From Planctomycetota bacterium (lineage in GTDB: Bacteria; Planctomycetota; Planctomycetia; Pirellulales; Lacipirellulaceae): a stretch of 5,258 nt of DNA. The DNA lies in NCBI GenBank assembly GCA_029259975.1, contig JAJDEE010000244.1, positions 1 through 5,258 on the forward strand. The letters are read 5' to 3'. The notes beneath the pieces were generated by a model. The model had not been told where the DNA came from. It saw only the letters and a list, made by a program, of their open reading frames with translations, and searched no databases. Positions 1-4,532 of this stretch are shown here, piece by piece. The translations under genes were made by a program, and so were the position numbers. Within the stretch, counting starts at the first letter, position 1. Every line of letters begins with the position of its first letter.

Positions 1-116
1 ATAAACCTGCCTTGGACAACACGAAGCAAGAAGTTCGCTCTCGGCTGCTAAAGATGATCACGGAGAACGAACAAAAGCGACATCTCGATGTTTCCAAACC
101 CATGAGTCGACGTTGA
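1..116 (+). CDS. C-terminal fragment of an unidentified protein (5' end outside window)
   Basis: Reading from position 3, the frame is open to a TGA at 114-116 and encodes 37 residues, starting KPALDNTKQEVRSRLL and ending SKPMSRR. The peptide is charged and looks like an amphipathic helix with a basic tail, as expected for the end of a cytosolic protein or domain. The frame is short, so an open run of this length could arise by chance, and the frame of the downstream protease is also open here. Its stop overlaps a possible TTG start of the protease (TTGA at 113-116), which would suit an operon junction, although a better protease start lies further downstream. I do not recognise the family. 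It is listed because the peptide composition is protein-like, not because of homology. Confidence 0.42.
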   Translation, partial: KPALDNTKQEVRSRLLKMITENEQKRHLDVSKPMSRR

Positions 117-193
117 ACTTTCTGATGCCGAATTTTCTGCACAATTTATTGGGCCAAGAACCGCTAACTCTCGACCGGAAAGAGGTTGGAGGG

Positions 194-1327
194 TTGGTGC
201 GTGTATGCTTTTATGTTTTGTGTACTCTGAGTGCGACATGCGATGCGGCAACGTTTCAGGGGACGCGGTCGGCGCAACAGCTTTCTGAGGTGTGGCGGGA
301 AACATTTCCTGTGGCGAACGTTGGAATGGCTCCTTCGACATTTTCTACGGGTAAAATTTCTACGGGTAAAACTTCTACGGGTAAAACTTCCACCGGCAAA
401 GCCGTGCCAAGGGCCGGTGTGCGATTGCGATCCGATCGTCCGCACCCGGCCGTGGCGCGGATTGTTGTGCCCGAGCAGGGGGCGACCGCCTATGGCAGCG
501 GTACGTTGATCGACGTGCGCGAAAACTTTGGCCTCGTGATTACCAATTGGCATGTCGTGCGTGACTCGACGGGGACGATCGAAGTCTTGTTCCCCGGCGG
601 CTTTACCTCGAAGGCACGGGCGCTGAAGGTCGATGCCGATTGGGATTTGGCGGCACTGGTGATCTGGCGGCCCTCGATCGAGCCGGTGTCGATCGCAGGC
701 GTTGCTCCGCGGCCGGGCGATCGGCTCACGATCTGCGGTTATGGCCAGGGAAATTATCGCTGCGCTACGGGACGTTGCACACAGTACTATGCGCCTCGGA
801 TCGATTTCCCGCGGCACATGGTCGAGCTGGATGTCGAAGCTCGTCAGGGCGATTCGGGCGGGCCGATATTTAATGAGCAAGGCGAGTTAGCTGGCGTGTT
901 GTTCGGGGCAGGTCAGGGGACGACGCTTGGCAGCTTTGGTGGTCGGGTGGGGGCGTTTCTTGCAACGCTGGCGCCCGATATCGGACGTGCTGAGGAGTCG
1001 TTGGCGGCGGATGAGGTGGGGGACGAGGAGACGCAGCAAGCGGCGGCGCATCGAGGGGAGCAACAGCCTCAGCAAGAAAATGAGAGGCAATGCGAGTTTG
1101 CTGGTGATGAAAAATTGGCGAGCGTCGAATGTGCGAACGAAGCAGAGGCCGAGTGGCCTGCGGAGCCTTGGCGATCTCGTCGAGTTGATTCTCCTGCACA
1201 GCAAGCTGCTGCTGACCAGTGGCAAGCCGTCGCAAGTCGCGACAATCTGTTCGAGCAAATGAAGACCGCTCTGGCTGCGGTGGGGCTGATGGCGATCGTT
1301 GTACAGATGCTACGTGTGGCACGCTGA
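194..1327 (+). CDS. Secreted trypsin-like serine protease with STGK repeat and C-terminal hydrophobic anchor
   Basis: Predicted exported S1/trypsin-fold endopeptidase of 377 residues from this start. The triad is visible: His120 in TNWHVV, probably Asp151 in DWDLA, and nucleophile Ser221 in GDSGGPIF. The catalytic domain spans about residues 85-263; Cys190 and Cys195 could form a disulfide. The N-terminus (MVRVCFYVLCTLSATCDA) resembles a short signal peptide. Residues 51-70 are four STGK-containing pentapeptides. After the protease domain comes an acidic, Gln/Glu-rich linker (about 264-318), then a Trp/Arg/Gln-containing stretch and a hydrophobic segment (about 358-372) followed by a short basic tail, suggesting C-terminal membrane anchoring. 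No PDZ domain is seen, unlike DegP/HtrA. I chose TTG 194 because AGAGG lies 8 nt upstream and the signal peptide then begins the protein. GTG 197, ATG 125 and TTG 113 are in-frame alternatives; the frame is open further upstream. The family is secure; the substrate is unknown. Confidence 0.88.
   Translation: MVRVCFYVLCTLSATCDAATFQGTRSAQQLSEVWRETFPVANVGMAPSTFSTGKISTGKTSTGKTSTGKAVPRAGVRLRSDRPHPAVARIVVPEQGATAYGSGTLIDVRENFGLVITNWHVVRDSTGTIEVLFPGGFTSKARALKVDADWDLAALVIWRPSIEPVSIAGVAPRPGDRLTICGYGQGNYRCATGRCTQYYAPRIDFPRHMVELDVEARQGDSGGPIFNEQGELAGVLFGAGQGTTLGSFGGRVGAFLATLAPDIGRAEESLAADEVGDEETQQAAAHRGEQQPQQENERQCEFAGDEKLASVECANEAEAEWPAEPWRSRRVDSPAQQAAADQWQAVASRDNLFEQMKTALAAVGLMAIVVQMLRVAR
344..403 (+). 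repeat. Four tandem 15-bp units encoding STGK(I/T/A)
   Basis: Units lie at 344-358, 359-373, 374-388 and 389-403. The first three are nearly identical at the DNA level (TCTACGGGTAAAA plus two bases). The fourth encodes the same STGK peptide with different codons (TCC ACC GGC AAA GCC). The array sits in the protease gene between the signal peptide and the catalytic domain, so it probably encodes a flexible basic linker. The near-identity of units 1-3 suggests recent duplication, by slippage or unequal exchange. Confidence 0.9.
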
Positions 1328-1363
1328 TCAACCCTCTTCTCGTCCTGCTTGGGAGGTAGATAT

Positions 1364-1852
1364 CTAATCGGCCAGCTTGGCACGTAGGTCGGGCAGGATT
1401 GCCGTCGGTACAAACCGACTGAGTTCTTCGTCGCCTGCTAAGGGCGTGATCTGTTTGATCAACGAACTCGAGACGTGTGAGAACTCGTCGTCGGCCATCA
1501 GGAAGACCGTTTCGATCTCCGGGTCGAGTTTTCGATTGGCCAGGGTCATCGTGAACTCGGCTTCCATATCGGTCAACGAACGGACGCCGCGAATAATCAC
1601 TCTCGCTTGGCAGTCACGGACAAATCTGACGGCCAAACCGGTGAACAGTTTGACGATCACATTGTCGAGGTGGCTGGTAGTGCGCTCGATCAGTTCGACG
1701 CGTTCCTCTGCCGTAAACATCGATTGTTTGTCGATGTTGAGACCAACGCCGACGACTAATTCGTCGACGAGTCGGCTGCTGCGCTCGATCACGTTGAGAT
1801 GACCAAGCGTGATCGGATCGAACGAACCCGTGTAGACGGCACGTCGCGACAT
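1364..1852 (-). CDS. coaD: Phosphopantetheine adenylyltransferase (PPAT)
   Basis: Catalyses the penultimate step of coenzyme A synthesis, transferring AMP from ATP to 4'-phosphopantetheine to give dephospho-CoA and pyrophosphate, in the cytosol. The protein is 162 residues, the usual length for bacterial CoaD. The nucleotidyltransferase signature is intact: GSFDP at 9-13 and TLGH at 15-18, with His18 matching the catalytic histidine of E. coli CoaD. Lys42, Arg88 and Arg91 (IIRGVRSL) and the VSSSLIK segment at 127-133 also match known ligand-binding positions. The ATG start gives an N-terminus (MSRRAVYTGSFDP) that aligns directly with family members. No convincing Shine-Dalgarno sequence precedes it. 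The gene converges on the protease gene with a 36-bp gap in which I see no terminator. It lies 144 bp downstream of the aminotransferase-like gene on the same strand, so co-transcription is possible but not shown. Confidence 0.97.
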   Translation of the reverse strand: MSRRAVYTGSFDPITLGHLNVIERSSRLVDELVVGVGLNIDKQSMFTAEERVELIERTTSHLDNVIVKLFTGLAVRFVRDCQARVIIRGVRSLTDMEAEFTMTLANRKLDPEIETVFLMADDEFSHVSSSLIKQITPLAGDEELSRFVPTAILPDLRAKLAD

Positions 1853-1872
1853 GGCAGTGCACTTTCAAATAT

Positions 1873-1916
1873 GGGAACGATAATATGACAAATAGGGGAA
1901 CGATAAAATGACAAAT
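1873..1916. repeat. Tandem pair of 21-bp direct repeats upstream of coaD
   Basis: Two copies at 1873-1893 and 1896-1916 begin GGGAACGATAA and end ATGACAAAT. They differ at one position (T or A at base 12) and are separated by 2 bp, giving a 23-bp period. They lie 21-64 bp upstream of the coaD start codon. Both copies contain TGACAA, which on the coaD strand reads TTGTCA, close to a -35 box, but no well-spaced -10 was found. The role is unknown; this could be an interspersed genomic repeat or a regulatory site. Confidence 0.85.
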
Positions 1917-1924
1917 TTGAGAAC

Positions 1925-1949
1925 CACGAATGAGACGAATAGCACGAAT
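1925..1949. repeat. Short 9-bp-period array of ACGAAT
   Basis: ACGAAT occurs three times at an exact 9-bp spacing (1926-1931, 1935-1940, 1944-1949), with differing triplets between copies; the first and third copies read CACGAAT. On the minus strand this reads as repeated ATTCGTG-like words. It directly follows the 21-bp repeat pair within the same spacer. From memory, similar ATTCGTG-type intergenic repeats occur in planctomycete and related genomes, but I cannot verify that here. Confidence 0.75.
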
Positions 1950-1996
1950 AATATAGCAGCGATTTGCCGGCAAGACGACAATGAAAATAACCATTC

Positions 1997-3157
1997 TTAC
2001 AGGCAAGCACTCCGCAAGGCGTCAAACAACTTCGCCAAATCGTCGTCATTATTGTACCCGTGGGCACTAACACGCAGTCGCCCGGCCCGGCAGGCGAAGG
2101 CAACGCCTTGGTCGAGGCAGTGCTTACGGACCGCGACTGGGTCGAAACCGGGTAGCTCGAACGAGAGGATTCCAGAGCTGGCACTGTCGGAACGTGGCGA
2201 GCAGAGGGTGGCTCCCAATGCGACGAGTTCTTCGGCGGCGCGATCGGTGAGGTCGAGGATCGCGGCAGCGATGTTTTTGGTACCGGCATCTAGAAGCATA
2301 CGTAGACTAGCGCCCAACGCGATGAAGCCTGCCATGTTGTGCGAGCCGCCTTCGTAGCGGGCGGCGGTCGGTTTGAGGTCGAGTTCGATACGGCTGAAAT
2401 CGGCGGCGTGCACAACGCTGTTCCAGCCGACGCTTGTTGGTGTTAGACGCGACAAGCATTCGCGGCGAATGTAAGCGATTCCCGCGCCTTCGGGGCTGAG
2501 TAGCCACTTGTGGCCGTCGGCAGCAAGGCAATCGATATCGGTTTTCGATACGTCGATCGGAAAGACGCCTAGACCTTGAATTGCATCGACAAAAAACAAA
2601 GCGTCGTGTCGGTGAGCAATGGCGGCAATCGCATCCAAGTCGCGGCGGCAACCGTTGGCGTAGCCGACCCAGCTGACGCTGACAACGCGCGTGCGTTCGT
2701 CACAGTGGTCGGCAAGTTGATCGAGATCGACGCACCCTTGAGCAGTCGGCACCATACGGGTTTCGACGCCTAGCCGCTCAAGGTGCATCCACGGGTAAAG
2801 GTTCGAGGGAAACTCATCGTCGAGCGTGACGATGTTGTCGCCTGCCTGCCAGTCTAGCCCTTCGGCAACTAGGTTGATGCCGGCAGTGGTGTGCGGGACG
2901 AGTGCGATTTCGTCGGTGTGTGCGCCAATCAGCTCAGCCGCAGCAATGCGAGTTTCGCTGACCTGACGCGCCCAATCGAGCCAGACCGTGTCGCCTTCGC
3001 ACGCGGCTTGTTCGGTCCAGGCACGAAGAGCTTCTTGAGCCGAGCCAGAGATCGGTGCCACGGCAGCGTGGTCGAAATAGGCCCATTTTTTGGTGACGGG
3101 CATTTGATCGCGTAGTCGCGAGCGTGTCGTTGCGATTTGGGTGGGTTCGCTGGGCAT
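1997..3157 (-). CDS. PLP-dependent class V aminotransferase-fold enzyme
   Basis: Predicted cytosolic pyridoxal-phosphate enzyme of fold type I, class V (the cysteine desulfurase / isopenicillin-N epimerase-like group), 386 residues and about full length. The PLP Schiff-base lysine is Lys217 in ADGHKWLLSPEG. Asp191 and Gln194 in FVDAIQG fit the residues that contact the PLP ring, and HTTAGINL at 89-96 fits the phosphate-binding turn. YFDHAAVAP at 27-35 is the typical N-terminal substrate-site motif, and RLRVSAHGYNN at 360-370 is the typical C-terminal one. The loop that carries the catalytic cysteine in SufS-type desulfurases (GHHC-like) is missing; only Cys356 lies nearby. A desulfurase label is therefore not justified, and the substrate is unknown. 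The ATG at 3157 places the YFDHAA motif at the usual distance from the N-terminus; no clear Shine-Dalgarno site is present. It is divergent from the TIGR03000 gene and upstream of coaD. Confidence 0.92.
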   Translation of the reverse strand: MPSEPTQIATTRSRLRDQMPVTKKWAYFDHAAVAPISGSAQEALRAWTEQAACEGDTVWLDWARQVSETRIAAAELIGAHTDEIALVPHTTAGINLVAEGLDWQAGDNIVTLDDEFPSNLYPWMHLERLGVETRMVPTAQGCVDLDQLADHCDERTRVVSVSWVGYANGCRRDLDAIAAIAHRHDALFFVDAIQGLGVFPIDVSKTDIDCLAADGHKWLLSPEGAGIAYIRRECLSRLTPTSVGWNSVVHAADFSRIELDLKPTAARYEGGSHNMAGFIALGASLRMLLDAGTKNIAAAILDLTDRAAEELVALGATLCSPRSDSASSGILSFELPGFDPVAVRKHCLDQGVAFACRAGRLRVSAHGYNNDDDLAKLFDALRSACL

Positions 3158-3194
3158 GGCAGGAAAACGTTGGAGGATGGTGATGTTCCATTAC

Positions 3195-3224
3195 ATCATA
3201 GCGAGGATTGCTGCCCTCAGTAAA
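3195..3224 (-). promoter_or_regulatory. Candidate sigma-70-type promoter for the aminotransferase-like gene
   Basis: On the minus strand, TTTACT (3224-3219, 4 of 6 consensus bases) is followed after 18 nt by TATGAT (3200-3195, 5 of 6). Transcription would start near 3188 and leave a leader of about 30 nt before the ATG at 3157. This is a pattern match only, and planctomycete promoters are not always well described by the E. coli consensus. Confidence 0.4.
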
Positions 3225-3257
3225 ACCACGTAATCGTTAAAATAGCGCAAATTCCCC

Positions 3258-3301
3258 CAGGTTACTTGAATTGAAACCTGTCCATGTTATCCTAACAGGT
3301 T
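3258..3301 (+). promoter_or_regulatory. Candidate promoter with three alternating CAGGTT half-sites
   Basis: TTGAAT (3266-3271) and TATCCT (3288-3293) form a 4/6 plus 4/6 sigma-70-like pair with 16-nt spacing, which would start transcription near 3300 toward the TIGR03000 gene. CAGGTT occurs at 3258-3263 and 3296-3301, and its reverse complement AACCTG at 3275-3280. The last pair extends to the 7-bp inverted repeat AACCTGT/ACAGGTT with a 13-nt gap covering the -10. This arrangement resembles an operator for a dimeric regulator, but no regulator gene is present in the window to link to it. Confidence 0.42.
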
Positions 3302-3305
3302 GTGT

Positions 3306-3339
3306 GCGGGAGGCCCCAGCGCAGGGCTAATCTGCCCGC
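3306..3339 (+). other. Possible nested hairpin in the leader of the TIGR03000 gene
   Basis: GCGGG (3306-3310) can pair with CCCGC (3335-3339), and inside it GCCC (3313-3316) can pair with GGGC (3324-3327). It lies between the predicted transcription start and the ribosome binding site. It has no following T-run, so it is not a terminator. It may stabilise or modulate the leader, or be incidental. Confidence 0.25.
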
Positions 3340-3356
3340 TTGTTAGGCGATCTATT

Positions 3357-3361
3357 GGGAG
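3357..3361 (+). promoter_or_regulatory. Ribosome binding site of the TIGR03000 gene
   Basis: GGGAG lies 5 nt before ATG 3367 and 8 nt before the adjacent in-frame ATG 3370. It supports a start at 3367 or 3370 over the upstream in-frame TTG at 3340, which would place nine extra non-signal residues before the signal peptide. Confidence 0.65.
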
Positions 3362-3366
3362 ACACC

Positions 3367-4416
3367 ATGATGAAGACTTTTGGCTCGAAAAACCAGTTCC
3401 TACTCGTCTTCGCGGCTTGTGCAGCGGTTGCATTGATCGCCGCTGACGCACAGGCTTACTCCTATGGAAGTTGGGGTTCGGCGGGCAGCTACGGCAGCTA
3501 TGGAAGTTACGCGTCTGTCAGTTATGGCTCTGGCGGCAGTTACGGCTCGGGCGGCTGTTACGGCAGCTATGGGCGCGTTGGTTTGTTGAATCGGATGTCC
3601 GCACGTCGGCAGGTTCGCGTAGCCAATCGGCAAGCGCGTCGCGTGGCACGATCCTGCTACGGCTCCTACGGTAGTGCAGGCAGCTACGCCAGTTATGGCA
3701 CCGTCAGCTACAGCAGCGCTGGCAGTTACGGCAGCGCTGGCAGCACGACTTATTACAGTGTGCCAGTTTATAGTGCGCCAGTTTATAGCGCGCCTGTCGA
3801 GTACAGCGTACCCGTTGATACAGGTTGCAATTGCGTCAGCAGCGTCACCACCGACGCGAAGATGCTTGCTGCAGGCAGTGCCACCATCGAAGTGACTTTG
3901 CCGGGTGAGGCAAAAGTGTTTGTAAACGACACGTTAACAACCAGCACTGGCAGCTCGCGCAGCTATGTCTCTAACGGTCTCAAAGCAGGCCAGACCTATG
4001 CGTACAAGCTGCGAGTCGAGTTTGATCACGAAGGCAAGAAAATCGTCAAGAACGAAACCATCAAGTTGGTGGCTGGCAACAAAGTCACGCTTGAGTTTAG
4101 TGCAGCCGATAGCGAACTACGCTTGTCCTCGGCGATGATACCGGCCACGACTGAGCTAAAAATCGGCGTTCCCGAGAATGCCCGCATCTCGCTGGCTGGT
4201 TCGCCAACGAAGCAGACCGGCGCCGATCGAACGTTTACAACTCACAGTTTGGCCGCGGGCCAAGAGTGGGAAGGCTATGTGGTTCGTGTTGAGCTGGAAC
4301 GTGACGGCAAGCAACTGGTCCAAGAGCGGACGCTGAAGATTGTGGGCGGCGAGAGCTACGAGCTAGCGTTCGATTTTGACGCGGACGACGTCGTTCAGGT
4401 CGCTCAACTTGACTAA
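3367..4416 (+). CDS. Secreted Gly/Ser/Tyr-rich protein with two TIGR03000 domains
   Basis: Exported protein of 349 residues and unknown function. Residues 1-30 are a classical signal peptide (hydrophobic core LLVFAACAAVALIAA, cleavage after ADAQA). The mature part has a low-complexity GSY-rich tract (about 31-70), an Arg-rich segment (about 71-96, including SARRQVRVANRQARR), a second GSY/SAG tract (about 97-130), pentapeptide repeats of the SAPVY type (131-150), and a CNC motif (Cys154, Cys156). Two beta-rich domains follow, at about 171-245 and 261-337. They share the pattern V..P..A, TG, R(S/T)(Y/F), L.AGQ, VRVE, D/E-x-GK, and a closing IK/KI plus beta strand, which matches the planctomycete-typical TIGR03000 family. 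The likely location is the periplasm or cell envelope; a structural role is inference. The gene is monocistronic by appearance, with its own candidate promoter and a strong terminator. Domain assignment is firm, function is not known. Confidence 0.93.
   Translation: MMKTFGSKNQFLLVFAACAAVALIAADAQAYSYGSWGSAGSYGSYGSYASVSYGSGGSYGSGGCYGSYGRVGLLNRMSARRQVRVANRQARRVARSCYGSYGSAGSYASYGTVSYSSAGSYGSAGSTTYYSVPVYSAPVYSAPVEYSVPVDTGCNCVSSVTTDAKMLAAGSATIEVTLPGEAKVFVNDTLTTSTGSSRSYVSNGLKAGQTYAYKLRVEFDHEGKKIVKNETIKLVAGNKVTLEFSAADSELRLSSAMIPATTELKIGVPENARISLAGSPTKQTGADRTFTTHSLAAGQEWEGYVVRVELERDGKQLVQERTLKIVGGESYELAFDFDADDVVQVAQLD
3757..3801 (+). repeat. Three tandem 15-bp units encoding S(V/A)PV(Y/E)
   Basis: Units at 3757-3771, 3772-3786 and 3787-3801 encode SVPVY, SAPVY and SAPVE, followed by a degenerate YSVPV. 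The first two differ at only one base (AGTGTGCCAGTTTAT and AGTGCGCCAGTTTAT). They form a Pro/Val/Tyr linker between the GSY-rich region and the TIGR03000 domains, of the kind seen in surface or wall-associated proteins. Confidence 0.8.
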
Positions 4417-4447
4417 TTTGCACGATTTGACTGAATTTATACGCATT

Positions 4448-4487
4448 CCCCCGCATCGGTGTTGACCGGTGCGGGGGTTTTTCTTTT
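4448..4487 (+). terminator. Rho-independent terminator after the TIGR03000 gene
   Basis: A 13-bp stem pairs CCCCCGCATCGGT (4448-4460) with ACCGGTGCGGGGG (4465-4477), including one G-U wobble, around the loop GTTG. It is followed by TTTTTCTTTT (4478-4487). It begins 31 nt after the stop codon. There is no matching A-run on the upstream side, so it should act mainly in the plus direction. It separates the TIGR03000 transcript from the gene at 4533. Confidence 0.95.
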
Positions 4488-4507
4488 GCTGTAGGCCACC
4501 CCAATAG

Positions 4508-4523
4508 CAATGGTTAACCACTG
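4508..4523. other. Imperfect 16-bp palindrome centred on TGGTTAACCA
   Basis: TGGTTAACCA at 4511-4520 is a perfect 10-bp palindrome, and the flanks extend the symmetry to CA...TG with one mismatched pair. It lies between the terminator and the start codon at 4533, where an operator for the right-edge gene could sit. It may also be chance. Confidence 0.35.
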
Positions 4524-4532
4524 AGCAAGGCG

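Noticed and set aside
164..880. Minus-strand open frame of 238 codons
   Set aside because: It lies wholly opposite the protease gene, whose catalytic motifs are unmistakable. The translation is Arg/His/Pro-rich with no domain, signal or motif, which is typical of an antisense shadow.
870..1331. Minus-strand open frame of 153 codons
   Set aside because: It is antisense to the Gln/Glu/Ala-rich protease tail, and its Pro/Arg/Ser-rich translation is an artefact of that codon composition.
1328..1363. Bidirectional terminator between the convergent protease and coaD genes
   Set aside because: No stem of useful length with a T-run on either strand was found in the 36-bp gap.
1377..1802. Plus-strand open frame of 141 codons
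   Set aside because: It is fully antisense to coaD, which has all family motifs; the translation is Ser/Arg/Thr-rich without recognisable features.
1872..1951. Insertion sequence or CRISPR array
   Set aside because: There is no transposase, no terminal inverted repeats, only two 21-bp units with a 2-bp gap, and no spacer-like unique sequences.
1853..1996. Sigma-70 promoter for coaD within the repeats
   Set aside because: TTGTCA (5/6 of a -35) and TATTAT (5/6 of a -10) are both present on the minus strand, but their spacing is 23 nt or otherwise unsuitable, so I did not call a promoter.
1789..2289. Minus-strand frame bridging the aminotransferase and coaD, with hydrophobic stretches
   Set aside because: The hydrophobic residues come from the AT-rich repeat spacer; the frame overlaps two well-supported genes in another frame and has no coherent domain.
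3466..3750. CRISPR-like or non-coding repeats in the GSY region
   Set aside because: The repeats keep codon phase, vary at synonymous positions and encode Gly-Ser-Tyr tracts within a well-supported secreted protein.
4510..4524. Four-codon ORF (MVNH) ahead of the right-edge gene
   Set aside because: It is too short to interpret, has no ribosome site, and its ATG is simply part of the palindrome.
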